Assembly: GCA_921293015.1 (NCBI GenBank) | Contig: OV121093.1 | Coordinates: forward strand, 25,864,622-25,928,621 | DNA: 64,000 bases | From: Phorcus lineatus | Lineage: Eukaryota; Mollusca; Gastropoda; Trochida; Trochidae | Reading direction: 5' to 3' | In this document: one piece after another, positions 35,765 to 49,957 of the stretch | How positions within the stretch are numbered: the first letter of the stretch is position 1 | How the letters are laid out: each line of letters starts with the position of its first letter | Program-made: the position numbers and the translations under genes | Notes under the pieces: generated by a model | What the model saw: only the letters and a program-made list of their open reading frames with translations | The model's database searches: none | Told to the model about the DNA's origin: nothing

Positions 35765-38210
35765 GTCAATAACTTTTATCTCCCGCATATTGTGGTATCG
35801 TGGTTATCTGAAATTATTATTACAAATAAAAAAACTCTGGTATTTGGCGATGGTCAAAGCCTCAACTATCCTAACAGCTGGACTTTTTCTTTATAGTACA
35901 CTTGGATTTTTTCAACAAATCATTCTTAGCCTCTTTGTATTTTGGCAAAATCAGTTAACCAATGAACACATCTGTATTAAGTTAAGAACCATTTGGGTAT
36001 TCCGAAATAATTCGCAACCTTTAATACGGAAACGATTGTTTCTGAAAATCTCAAAGCGGCAGGACAATGCTACAAGACACGTTAACTATGATCTGATAAC
36101 GCTTCGTGATAAAGAGACACAGAGATAAGGACAGAGATAAGTTTTAGATATACTTCAATATATCCTGTACTGGCAATCATTGCAAGACAATAAACAAGTG
36201 AAGCATTTGGAAATATTAATTTGCAAAGTCATCAAACAATTTGAGCGGTGGTGGACGCCATCAATTGTGAGCTATATCCTAAAGATAGATTCATTTCTCA
36301 TTTCTCAAAGTGATAAATGATAATGTCAGATCCGACAACGTGGACGCTTTACAGTTTAAATAAATCGGTGACTGTTGTTTAATAAGGACCTGTATATACA
36401 AATTAAGTAGCTAATGTGAACAAATATAATTTTGTGTATACATGTATTAAAGCCAAATGATAAATATTGTTCAAGTCTTGAAATAATCTTTTCTTGTTTG
36501 GTAAGAATTAATGTTAGTCAAAATATAACTGTTGTCAGTTCCCTAAACAAGTTAGCAGTTCTGAGGACATGCAGGTTTTAAACATTACAGTTCAAATTCA
36601 TGTGCACTTCACTCTTTAAAACTAAAACATCTAACAGAAGGTACAAAATCGTATACATGCAGAAGCTGAAATGTCCTTCTTATTAGATAAACGACATTCA
36701 TAGGAAATACTACACATATATAGCAGATATTGTAAAATCATGTGTAGGAGATACTAAATCCTACTACAATGATTGTATTCCCTGCATCAAAACCTAAACA
36801 TCGTAGAAACATAATTCTTTTACTTTTTTCTTGATAAAAAAAATTTTCAGAACAAAGCCTATTGTTTTCCTCTTACTTCGTATGGGATATACACATTTTT
36901 GCCACTAAAGACGTGTACTGTTAGCTATTGGTTTTAGACAGCATCTAATCCCATCTGCATATTTAAATATATGTGTAGGACACGAAGTTAGTTACTTCCC
37001 CTGAACAGGAAAGGTACCAGTCATTTACAAATGTACAAATATTTGAACATTAAACACTTAAAACGATAACCATAAGTATCCACTTTCAACAAAATTTTCA
37101 TTCAATTAACAATGCATCCGGGGGAAAAAGGCAGTAGTTTTTACTGTATGTGACATTTTGTCAAAGAAAAATTGTCATAGTGTTAACAACTTAATGGATT
37201 AGTGTTATTTGCATATCGATGATATGTAGTTCAAAAACAACTATACTAACTATTATGTTTGGTTTCATTTCTTTCTTGTGAAAAACATTCTTTGTAGATT
37301 TTTATTATTCTGAGATAGTGTTATGTACCATTGCAAGCATATATATAGATATATGTACAATATAGTACCAAGTTATCAATTTTTCATTAACAAGATCATT
37401 TTTCGTTAACAAAGGTTTATCTCCTGTACGTTGTTCGTAGAAGAAAACCATAGACAAGTTTTTCATTCAAAGTAGAAAATACTGCTCAACATTCGCTCCC
37501 GAATTGGCCATCAAACATCACATTTAAATCAAATGAAATATTTTACGACTCCCGCAAGTTGATGATTAACTGACTTTCTGTGCATTGATAAACTTCATTT
37601 GTTCCTGTCCCATTATATATATTTCTTCAAAGAAATTTAGGAAAATAATGAATGCTGTCGCTAGTTTCTAATCCTTTTAACATGATAAATCATGATTGTG
37701 TAATACATCTTTTTCTAAAAAGTTACCATTACACTCAATCCAATATGTCTGTAAGATTGTGTAATCGCCTTGTTTAGAAATAACAGATGCAGATGGTTAG
37801 GGCTACACAGTTCTGATATGTATCCTAATTCTAGGCGACCAATATTCGAACCGCGCACAAGGAAGCACTTATCCACGTTTGGGTGAGTATTGCATATCAA
37901 TATATCAGTTGACGTCAAAAAGATCAAATTTTCTCTGACAGTGGGAAATACGCACTTGAACCTAAACTATTGTTTTTTCAAAACTCCATACAAAAAAGGA
38001 CATGTTAGAATAACAGTTCCCAACATAAACAAATTTTACACAAGTAATAATTTATAAATGTACACAAGATAAGCAATCTTATAGTCAGTCCATTCTGACA
38101 GTAGGTGGAAAATAGTAATAAGTAAAATCTAATCTATTACTTCAGACAAGATTATGACAAATTGACCAGAAATTCATAAAGCTATCATATTTATAGTTTG
38201 TGTAGGCGTT
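35765..38210. other. intergenic stretch with a third partial copy of the receptor intron
   Basis: 36905-37060 resembles 12110-12310 and 34670-34860 (aagacgtgtactgtt, ttcccctgaacaggaa, accagt, aacatt). The remainder is AT-rich with no recognised gene. A 123-codon open frame at 35757-36128 has no domain and weak coding character. Confidence 0.45.
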
Positions 38211-38219
38211 AAATCAGTC

Positions 38220-40075
38220 GACAAAATATGCAGTTTTAATTTCCTCTTTAATATGTTTATAATTTGGGATTTTCTCCTGTTGTTTCATTTCACAATGGTT
38301 GTCAGTAAATTCAGAACATAGTTTCGTTTCTCGGAATACCCTAGGATAATATTCTTTTTAGAAAAGATGATAGAAGTTCCTGTTTTTTCAAGTTTCCATT
38401 CTTCCAATTTTTTCCATATTGATTTGATAAAGTTGCAATCATAAAACATATGTAGAATTGACTCATTTTCTGTTTTGCAAAATGTGCATTTGTTTGATTC
38501 TTTGATTTGTATCTCATTCTTGTTAGACGCTCATTTGTTGGAAGAAATCTATGCAATATACTATATTGGAGCCATAAATGTCTAACACTATTTTAGGATT
38601 TAAATGTTAATCTTTCTATGGTTCCCATGTGTTTTCGTTGAGGAATTCGTTTAAATCTTTTTGCCATTTCTCCCGATTTTTAAGAGTTTTTGTGCTTTTT
38701 CAGTTTATGAGTACATGTATATCATATATATCTCTACGGCCTTTTGACTCACCAGTTATGTTTTGTAAAAAGAAGGGTAAAATTGGTAGTGGTATGTGCT
38801 TTTCGATTTGAACGTTTATTGATTTACAATAATATTTTATAGCTTCTATTATCCCTTGGTAATCAAGAAAATTTGTCTTGCAACCAAAATGTTTCCTTAA
38901 TTGTTCAATGGTTAAACAAATACCATGGCAATCCAGGATGTCGTTTATGTAAGTGATCCCTTTACAGGAGTAATGTTTATAATTATTAGGTCTTCCACCT
39001 ATCTTGACATTTTCATTTTTCCAAATTGGTTGTGATAAGACATCGTCGGCGTTTTTAGAAACGTTTTGACCTTTTTTTGTTAATAAATCTGCACCACGAT
39101 GTTAATGTATCTCTCCAAAAGTGATTTGTTCGGGTTGTTATTACAAATTCGCTTATGTGTGTTTCACATGTTTGTATAAAGCTGTCTATATTACCTATAA
39201 TGCTTGTTTTTAGCAATGTCTTTATTTTTTAATCGGAGTTGTGCAATCTTTTTATCCATGATATTTTTTGTGATTGAATGAAACATCTAATATCTTATTC
39301 AGCCTTGTTCATAGATATTGGTGATAGTGTCTCGATTAACTTTGTCGGGTTTGTTTTTCCATATAAACTTGTAGCAGAGTTGTTAAATTTCTCTTATCAT
39401 TTGATCATTTGGGTTTAGTAAAGTTGCAAATAAATGGTTACGTTGTGGTAAAAGTAAGCTTTTTAAAATGGTATTGCGACCTAGTGGAGTTATGTCTCTT
39501 GCAAACCACTGGTTCATAGTTATCTTAAAGGTTTTTAATTTATCTTTATAGTTGCGTTCTACCATTTCTGTTACATTTTGGGTAAATATGATTTCAAGTA
39601 GTGTAAAGGTGTCATTCTTCCAATCTAAATTCAATTTTTCACAAAGTTTTCTTTTTGAGTTTTTCGCAGCGCCTATCCATAGTACCTGTGTCTTGTCGAC
39701 ATTTATTTTCAATCCTAAAAAAGAAACATACTGTTTTAGAGCTTCTAAAGTCGCCTGTAAGCATTTTTCAGTACCATCTAAGATAAGTAAAGTGTCATCG
39801 GCGTATTGAGAACTAATATATTCAGTATCTCCAATTTTTATACCTTTAATCTTTGGATTAGTTCTTATCATTATTGCCAAGACTTAGTAGTAGAAATATA
39901 TATGGAGATACAGGATCTTCTTGTCTACATCCTCTGGATATGTCAAAATAATTTGAGAGGAAACCGTTTGAACCTGAACTACCTACCATCATTTTATCAG
40001 ATATCGAGGGATGACAGAAATACAGAGTTAGTTTGTCAGTGCGAAACCTGTGTTGATGTAATAGCATGATTTAAG
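38220..40075 (-). mobile_element. L1/Tx1-like non-LTR retrotransposon relic (RT to zinc-knuckle region)
   Basis: On the minus strand, GCRQEDPVSPYIFLL (~39930-39960), then IKGIKIGDTEYISSQYADDT with the catalytic YADD at about 39790, then GLKINVDKTQVLWIGAAKN are reverse-transcriptase palm and thumb motifs. Downstream, RFLPTNERLTRM and a frame-shifted Cys/His region (38341-38556) match the zf-RVT domain found after the RT in these elements. Frameshifts and stops separate the parts, and the 5' half (endonuclease, ORF1) is missing, so it is inactive. The L1/Tx1 label rests on motif wording and would need alignment. Confidence 0.8.
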
Positions 40076-40910
40076 CATTTCAAATTATAGTCAATTACAT
40101 CATGGTTTATTCAAGAATTGCAGTACACATGTATCGACGAATCCAATTCATGCGTTTTTAAAACATGCATCCAATATCCGAGTGAGCACCGAAAATTGCA
40201 TTATGTTATAGATAAATGTGAAAAATATCCCCCAAAAATGACAGTTTCTAGTATATTCGGAGTCGTGGATTCGTGAAAGAAATGACTCGCCCCTCCCTTT
40301 GATGAAAGCAAGCTTTCATTTCTTTCTCTTTGTAAATACCAACAAGAACATGCTAATGATACTCATTTGATTACGTTTTTTCCATAGACAGTTCCATATA
40401 GAAATTGATTAACTGGTCTATGAAAGACAAGATATTACGCCAATCAAAGGATCTGAGAACTAATTCAGGCATTTAACAACTACAGATCCAAATAGAACTC
40501 GAAGAGAATGTAAAAGAAACACACTATGGCATATGTTAGTATTCATACCAACATGGTGAGTATGCTGTGACAAATTGTGTTTCAATATTTCGTCAAGTAG
40601 TATCAAAATTTAATTTTGTTCAATATATGTAGACTAGTTTGAATAAAAACATTCAGATTATATAGCTATTGTTTTTCTGCGGTTTTAGTTAATATAACGA
40701 TTGTCTTTGCATATGCCAACGGAAACATTAAACTTATTTTCAATAAATGTACAAACTTTAAAATGCACTTGCCTCTCTGTCATGATAACGTACACACACC
40801 CCAAACAACAAAATTAAACTTAAAAAGCAAAACAAAAAGAATAACAAAACCTATTTTGAAAAATACTTTAATGCAGTTTTGCCTTTGAAGCTTTCAAAAG
40901 AGAGAACAAT
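40076..40910. other. AT-rich spacer, nothing recognised
   Basis: No exon, RNA gene or repeat identified. Confidence 0.35.
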
Positions 40911-40914
40911 TCAA

Positions 40915-41950
40915 AGACATTCTTTAATGTTTGCTTTTTGCGTCCTTAACAATGACAACGCCATCGTTTTGTTCTGGAACCGAAACTCATTTAATTCATG
41001 TTTTAATCAATTACATATTATCATAAACGAATAATTCATGTTTCTCCACATGGTGAATAATTTCATCTATCACTCTTCCGTATAGCAAACCGCGTTTTGA
41101 TATATATATATATATAAATCAGGAGACCCTTTGATCTGTTTTGTTATATATGTACACTGAAAACTTTTGAGTGTCAATTGGATTGAGCCCTATTTCAAAG
41201 CACCGCTTTAAAATGCTTTAGAGAACCTTTCTATCACTGCTTTATTCGTTTGTAGTTAGTATGAGGTAGTGAAACATTATAAAGTGGATACTTTCGGCTG
41301 TTTTAAAAGCGTACATTTGAGAATTATGAGTACTTCCGCTTTGGAATAGTCTTCCTGGTCTAATCATTCCTCGAGAATAGAAAATGTTCATTTTAGCATT
41401 CTGATCATTCGGTAGTGGTACAAACTCGAGTCTATAATCCACATGTAGACATACATTTGATCACCGTCTTTATAAGTAACAGAAAAAGACCTAATTTATC
41501 TCATCTATTACAAAAATCAATTTTACAAATGTGAAAATGAATTATGTCTAGATTTTTTATAAAGGAAATAATTCCACGCGGATTTTTTTCTTTGATTAGT
41601 TTTACGCATATCACAATAGAGTATCATTGTTATGATATAAGATAACACTTTATTACCCACAAAGTTACAGATAAGACTTCCATTAATCTATTCATCCCGA
41701 CCGACAACATTTATTCATTGTCTCTCTGCTTAATTCTAGCCTCTCTGATGTAATTAACATACAGTGAAAGAATTATATCTAAGTTAAATCGAAACAGGAG
41801 CCAGAACGTCTTCTTAAAGCACCTGCCTTCAAAAACAATTTCAACCAAAAATATGCTAAATGCTACTTCTTAAATTTTTACTGCATATAGAACCGACGAA
41901 GCTGCCTACACTACATTTATTTGTTTTATGTCTACATTACCGACAATAGT
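40915..41950. repeat. duplicated flank, uninterrupted copy (block C)
   Basis: Homologous to 27455-27792 joined to 30953-31490 without the 3.16-kb insert. It ends about 280 bases before exon 1 of the adhesion GPCR, so the 5' flanks of the receptor pseudogene and the GPCR share origin. A short TA run at 41097-41116 is private to this copy. Confidence 0.75.
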
Positions 41951-42229
41951 ATTGCATATGTGATTCTGGTTAATACGGTTGATAAACTAGTATTTTTGTT
42001 TTGGAATGCAAGCTTCAAGTGCCATCTAAATAACAAAAGTACTTGCAACCCAACCCTGAATGCAACATATCGGTTTTCAGGACACAATATGTGTATTTGT
42101 TAGTCATGTGTTTTACGCCACTCTGATGAACAGACATGTATCTATATTAGTTTTCAGTGATCTCGTCTAACTAAACAAGTTTCATTGTATGTTAAACCGT
42201 TAGTCTACTATCTCGGTGTCCTTGATGAA

Positions 42230-42281
42230 ATGACCGGATTTCGTTTCCTTCTACTTCTCATATTCATCCACGTCTCAAAAG
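42230..42281 (+). CDS. aGPCR exon 1 (signal peptide)
   Basis: ATG then [17 protein letters not shown]; donor GTAGCT, phase 1. It is the first ATG of a clean hydrophobic signal peptide. Confidence 0.8.
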
Positions 42282-45200
42282 GTAGCTGTTGCTTCTATTA
42301 CTTATTTAGGCCCGTAAGAGCACCCCGAATTTTTATGACAATAGTTAATTTGGTACAAAAACTGGGTTCTATAGTTTATCATACTTATACAAAGAATCTT
42401 GTATGATGAACACATTGACATTGAGTTTTTGCAGCGTTGATATTGTTTATGACATACGGGCTCAATGTGTTAATAAGAGGTTTTTGACTGTTTACATGTA
42501 GCTTTAGCTTGCAATTGATCAGCATGTGCAGCTACCGCGTAGAGTTTAATGGCATTTACATTGGTGGTTTAGTATGGTGTAGAGTGTGTGGAGTTTTAGA
42601 ACAAAACCTTTTTTCTTATGATAATAGGTGAAAAGTTTGGCGCAGCCAGTCCACAAATAAGACTGATATGATAAATAAAGTTTAACTTCGCCATTTCTAT
42701 ATTGTGATTGTGAAAGCTACCATGATTTCTACTATGACAACAAATTTCACTACACTACGGATGTATGCATAAATAGGGGTATTTGGGTTCATCTTAACAC
42801 TTGTCCATGTCGAACATTTGAGTGAACAGATGTGACAGTGACCCGCTCTTGGATGAGCCTGAACGGGCCTCAAATTGCTCTATTACCTATTGAAAATATT
42901 AGAATATAAAGATAAACTTTATAAATATAAAATATAATTTACATATAAACTTCTTTTGACTTTATTCATGGTTTGCTGATACAAAATCTATATCGTCTTT
43001 CAAATTCCAGTTGTTTGTTTAATAAAACAACAAAATATTACCAATAAAGTAAGCAGGTTATATTTGTGAGTTGGCATAAGCCAAGACGCCGAGAAAGAAC
43101 TTCTAAATTTGAACTGCTCTACCAAACAATAAATCTTCCTGTCATGTTATGCGTCCTTCTGTAAAAGTGTTACAGCTACGTAAGAGAACACACAATATTT
43201 CTCAACAAAATTATAAGACTATACACACAAATGCAGATAATTATTTGGGAAAGAAGTAAAAAAATTAAAATATTAAAAACACGAATGCCTCAGTAAAAAA
43301 CTACACATTAACTTATTGCATTTCATAATGATAAAGTTGATTATGATAAGGAAATTTGAGGCACTTATAAAATTGTTTATGGTCATATTAATAATTTTGA
43401 TGTGGAACCCTGGATAAGTTGGATATTTGAATTATTTCTAACTTCTAAATCATAAGTCAGCTCTAACTATTATAATACCTGTAGGTGCACCAGGTGGACC
43501 AGGGAGGCGGCAGCGGCCCGAGACCTGTGGCGAGGGATGGACAGAGATGCACAGAGCCTGCTATAAGTTCGACAAGCGGAAACTCTCCTGGGATGACGCC
43601 AAGGCCGCCTGTGTAGCTGAGGGTGGAGACCTGACTTCCATTAGCTCTGTTGCCGAGAAGGTAATAGGTTGCTTAAACCATAGGTGTTAGTTATCACCAT
43701 CAGCTATTCTTGGCGCTCCGGTCTTAAAACCAAGGAGTGTTGTTGTTCACTGTCTTATTAGTAATAAACTTAGTGACGACACACTGGCTTAATGACTGAA
43801 ACTTTCCATTCAACTGATCAACAATATCACTAACACAAATTCACAAATTACATCACTTACATTACAATGTAAATCCAAGTTTTACATGAAATGAAAATAT
43901 GTTTAACCAACCAAATTGCCCCCCTGGAATAAACGTCAAGAGACTCGCGTCTCGAGTGGAAAACAACTTTTTGATATTGTGCACCCAATTTAATGTTTAA
44001 GATATAGAACACTGACTTTGCCACTTGCGGTATGAAGCGACATCTTCCACTGTGTAGATAGTGATTTTCAGTCCCCAAAAAAAGCAAATATGACCAGTAA
44101 AGCACATCAGTCTTTTTATATAGGCTGAAAACATAGGCATGATCCACCTAATAAAAGTTTGCATTTTGCCTTGACAGCTAGTAAACGAATTTTGAATTCA
44201 ATCCATTTCTAAACGTCCCCTGAGGAAATAATCCATTATCCTAGAGGTATCTGCACGTGAATAGTTCACCAAATCAGGTTTGTAAAACCAACGGGTAATG
44301 CCTTTTCTCAAAGCAGGTTTTTATTTACCATAGATAAACAGGCTTATAATAGAGGTCTCTGATTAGCTGTAAAAATCGATTTTACATAAAAAGAATTCAC
44401 GAGTTCTTTAGACAATATCGTCCTTCTGATTTTTTTCATGATGTAACATGGAAATGGATGACATATACATGATTTATCAAATCTGCATATTGTACAATAA
44501 TGAAATTCTTAACCTTATTTCGAATAAATTGAAAAAGATGTGTGTCATTTCAATGAAATATTTAATCAAGCTAATCTGAGGGATGCTGGCTGCTTACTGT
44601 ACATTAACCGATTCCCTTAAATCAACTGAAACCTCATGTACGTTGCCCCCTTGGTCGACTGCGTATATGCCACTTAATCGAAGCAAAAGCCTTCAGTTTA
44701 CAGGGGATATATGACTATAAAGTTCAACATTTGCTAAATAATGTATTTCCGGAAGGGAAGTATGACTATATAGTGTGTTTTCCGAGAGGAGTATGTCTAT
44801 GTAGCCATATTGCAAGGGGGAAATTTGCTATATAGCCATTTTACCTGATAAAATTCCTCTTGAATACATGTTAAGGCAACCTGCTTTAACCGCAATGTAA
44901 CATAAATTTGTTCTGTTTCAAAGAAAAAAGTTACACGACAGCTCCAGAAAGAGATCACTACAGAAGTAACCACGTGGTGGGTGGGACTGAAATTCAATCC
45001 AACAACTACAAAATTTGTCTGGGAAGATGGCGGAGTATTCAACAGGCGAATCACGTTAGTACAGGCACCTGTTCTAAAATGAAATATATATGGATTTAAT
45101 TATATTAATAGATTCGTTTGTTTTGCTTTATGTCAGTTTCAGTGTCAAAACATATTTCAAAAACTGTTTACAGATAACAGTTCGCCAAATGTTCGTAGCA

Positions 45201-48200
45201 TGTTATATTATCATATTCAAATGTTGCTGATAACATAGCAACTCTCATTATGAGTGAAATAGCGACCTAAGCGCGAGACGTTAGCTGTGATATCGCCCGC
45301 GAGCGGTAGCGAGAGGGCGATATCACAGCTAACGCCGAGTGCTTGGTCGCTATTTGCCATACACAACAAGGCCAAGGTTATATTCAATACCTTTCATTAA
45401 CCTTTCATTTTGGAAAGTGAATAATTTGAATAAGAATATCAATTGATATTTTCTTGACTAACGTTTATAAAGACATAATGATGTAATAACGTACAACTAT
45501 AGAGGTTATATGAGGATACTTTGTATCCGGTTACAGAGGGGAAATTTCTTCCCGAGGTACGATACTGATAAACATGCGAGGCTCTGCCGAGCATATTTAT
45601 CAGTATCGGACCGAGGTAAACAGTATTATAAAACATAAAACGAAACAACGAAATGACAATGTATAATACATGTATACCAGATGTAGTGTTATATTGATAT
45701 CATACTGATATCTTCCATTTCATATACGCGATATGAGTTACTTTTGATGAATACTCTACATGTAACAATTTTTCTCAAAGACAGTGTGTATGTATGTATG
45801 TATGCATGCATACATACATACATGCATGTACGCATACGTAAATATGTAGCTCTATCTGCTGCCAAACGACAAAGTTTGGTTAATCCGGCAAGCAGTTGGA
45901 CATAACACGCTGCAGAAGGTCATCCCGGACATGGCCAAGGACGCAGGACTGACTGGACTACAGCAGCCACAACACTCTTCAGAGCTGGTGTAGATGAACA
46001 GTTAATAATGGCACAATCATGGCACAAACCGAACTCTTTCAGGTACGTAATGGGATACAATGATGAATAAAATGAATGAATAAAATATTTGTTACACAAA
46101 TGTCATCATGTTTCTTTCTAAAGACTGATTCAACAAACTGTACTTAAAATGTACAAAAATAGTTCACTCATTTCAATTTTCTCAAAGTATATAGGTCTAC
46201 ATATGATTTTGTTTCTCAGCAGAATTCTAAACGGTGCCAAACGTGTTCACCCAACGCCAGCAGCTGACCAAATTGACCAGCAGCCTGACCAACAACCTGA
46301 TCGCGGTACATGTTGTACTAGGGTTGTGACACCAAACGTTGATCTAGGCGATTCGCATTACACCTCTGTAAACTGTAACGTGACTTTCTTAAACAAATAA
46401 ATATTCGCTTAGGTTTATTGTTATCATTTTTAGAAGATATGAATGTGGAAACTTAAATGATTAAGCAAAGCCCTGGTTTGTGAATGTGATAAAACAAGAA
46501 TGCTAAAATAACGTGCCTTTATCGTACTTCATTATATATAAACAACACCGCAATTGCTATCTATTGTTATAAATTACATGACAGAACTAATGTTATGGCT
46601 CCTTGCTTCCTGACACAAACTCTTCAGCAAGTGACTAAATCTATCATATCCGCAAAATCAAATGCTCACAAAAAAAACGAAGTTCGAAATCTCACATGTT
46701 AAATACATGTACTATACTTCAAACATAAAACTGTTATAACTTCTTCTATCTGACGTCACTGTCACAGTGGCGCAGTTGATAAGTTGTTAGGCTACAAATC
46801 AGTAGATCGGTGGTTCGATTCCATTCCTTGCTTGACAATGTAAAATATTAGATTATAAAATATTTCTTTAATGAGGTATGATATCTGATATCATGCGGTT
46901 AGATTAAGATATCACTCAGATATCGTACCCTATGGTGCAGATACACGAAGATAATTACACCCATATAACGAGACCGTGTTGTGTATCTCTTATTACCCAT
47001 CATCACATTGAACACGGATAAACAGTTCTTGCATAACTTCATTAATCTGCGTAGTATGGAAATAATAGCACTATAGCACGGATTCTTTTAGCTCAGATTG
47101 GATAGTTTAAGGCATATAAGGACATTAGGACTGACTTTAGCTTTCTGTCGATGCAGTTAAAGACGTATCATACTTTACATTGACTTGCAATGAATAATGA
47201 GACAATTAGACGACCGAAGTAAGCTAAGCTAAGAGATATACAAAATCTACAGTCAGCTGCGCACAAAAAGGATTAATATGGACTGTTGATAACGGCTTAA
47301 CTAATGTATTGTGTCAAGCTTTTAAATTTACCGTTTTCATTTCCTTTCCAGACGATGGGGGCCAGGTGAACCCAACAGTGGGCGTGGCCGAAGACAAGAG
47401 CACTGTGTGGAGCTCAACTACAAGGGCTTCCTCAACGACCAGGAGTGTGACGAGTTGAGAGGCTTTGTCTGCGAATCGCATGATAGTAAGTTGTCGTTGT
47501 TGTTGTTGTTGTTGTTGTTGTAGAATGATACATTATTCAACACTTTCTTCCATGATCTGCATAAAAATGTTTGATTCAGGAGGGATTGGACGAGACATTT
47601 ATTCATAATTCATTTCACCAAAAAGGAGTTCATAAGCGACCAGGTGTGTGACTCCTGTGGAGCTAGTAGGTTGACTTTAAAGCTCATATGTACATGTGAT
47701 ACCTCGCTAGGATGCTTATCGAAATTCAATGTAGATGACAACTCTGAATATCTTTATTCGTTCACTACACTTTCGACAATGATACTTGATTTCTAAGGTC
47801 AATTAATAAACATAATTTTAAAGTTCCTTTTATTCATTGTTATTTTAACTTGTTAATGGTTGAGTATCAAAGTCGCTTTCGCTCGTTTTATACTCTATCA
47901 ATAACTCGTTTGATAAAAATAGTATACAATTTATCTGTGCTTTCATTTGGGTACTGCCAGTAATATGCAATGATACTTATTCATAGAATATACGAGGTAA
48001 ATCAGGCTGAAGAAATCAATGGACTTTAGAAGTCTTGATGCTTAATGTAGCCTTTTGAGCAGTATGGACACATTATGTAAAAACGTATACAAGATAGTGC
48101 TTTAATACTTGCAAATGATACCATTCCCTTCCAGGAGGGGTGTATTTTTTTATTCGATAATACAGAGTGAGCTTTTTATGCCATGGTCGGCCACTATCAT

Positions 48201-49869
48201 AATCTTTTAGATTCATTTGTTTATGAACAATTTTATTGAAACATTACAACATGTAGTTAACTGGACAAATACATATATGAAATATATAAATGTATACAAC
48301 TTCATAACTGAAGATATTTGCTTTGCATCATTTGGTTGAAAATAATATGGTTTTCAATCAGAGTAAATGTCATTCATGCTTATATCTTAAAATTTTCTTC
48401 TGAAGAGTTATATGTATATATTAACTGTTCCATATACTCAGTTTCTAAAACTTACTAAATTTCAAAATGTATATTTTCATATTGGTCTAATTTGGTATGT
48501 GCTCTATACGAAAATAAAACTGCATCAGTTAGGTTTGGTTATATGTATCACAAAACTAAAGTCCATCTTGTCCTTGTTTAAATCATATTAGGGCAATTTT
48601 TGACAAATGTTGTAGAATATTCATTTTTTATAATTCCCAGTATTAATGTTAAGAATTTATGGTTAAATTACAATATTGTTTATAATTATACAGATGTTAT
48701 TGATAGTAAAATCAGATTATACGAAGATGATACTTCTCATAAAGTTATAATTGACTATCCTGACACAGCCGTCAACTGTGACTTATGACATGTTACTAAT
48801 ATCCAATTGGGCAAAAACATGGAAAGTGTCATTTAGTCCTCAAAAACGAAATTAGCAGAAAAGTAAACTGAAACATTAAACCGAATCTCACAATGGACGA
48901 CGAAACAATCCAAGGAGGGGAAAACCACAAGTATTTAGGTTTGACCCTTCAAAACAATTGTCACTGGGATATTCACGCAAACTCCATCTTCAATAAAGTA
49001 AGCCCTTTGACAACTGCTTAAAAAGTCTAAAATAAGGTTTATTGCACAAAAGTTTTGGAAATTATTTTTACTTACATTTGTTTACTATTGCGGCTAAATT
49101 TTGGATAATTGCACCATACAAATATGCATTTACTCGAATATGAATCAAGACGTCTCGAGATTCATTTGTGGAGCAGTCTTCTGGGCAAGTCATACCAACT
49201 AAAATAATTTCAAAGTGCTGTCAGAAGATAGAAATATGACGACGTTCGACAGAATGCAGAAAAACCTCGCGCCTCAATATAATGAAAAACGTTGATAAAA
49301 TAACAAACAATGAGAAGAAAGGAAATTACCTGATTGACCCCCAACTATGTCGGAGATGACAGTGTACTTTATATCTGATTGTAATGATAAAGGATAATTA
49401 TATATCCTATATCCATTTTTAATCATTTATATTATACATGTAAGTATCAATGTAATGGGAAAGCTGACATGCTTTAACAAAATAAGCGTCGCTCAGTCTT
49501 GCTTATAAATAATGTTAGTTCATGTAAATAAGTATTGATTCAGCATATAACGACCACATCCGACCTTTTCATTTGATCATTTGGCTTCATCCATAACATT
49601 TTCTTCCGTAAGTATCACTCGTAACGTATTTATAAATAACCCATCGCCAATCTAAAAGTACAATTACGTTTATGTCACCTTCTCGATTAGAACTAGGTTA
49701 ATTTCATAAGTGAAAGGCGAGTTTTATGGCGTCATTTCAAGACGGATTGGTCCAAATCGAGGTTTATCGAGTATATATACCGGAGCTTATTTTTTTTTTT
49801 TGAATAGCCTTGTTATATATTGTATATGACCTTTACCGAAAATTACAATATTTCTAAAATAATACTGAA

Positions 49870-49957
<88 letters not shown>

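Noticed and set aside
35437..35788. Two overlapping minus-strand open frames over 100 codons
   Set aside because: Antisense shadows of the Cys-rich EGF pseudogene exon; the period of Cys codons keeps them open.
35757..36128. 123-codon plus-strand frame after the pseudogene
   Set aside because: No recognised domain, no homology to the receptor's transmembrane exon and no splice or promoter support.
37840..37900. Another tRNA-like B-box (GGTTCGAATAT, minus strand)
   Set aside because: Only a B-box-like word; no A-box at the right spacing.
39552..39809. Plus-strand open frame of 85 codons
   Set aside because: Antisense of the reverse-transcriptase relic with the YADD motif.
46761..46830. Functional tRNA gene
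   Set aside because: The B-box is perfect, but the acceptor and anticodon stems do not form; better explained as a SINE head.
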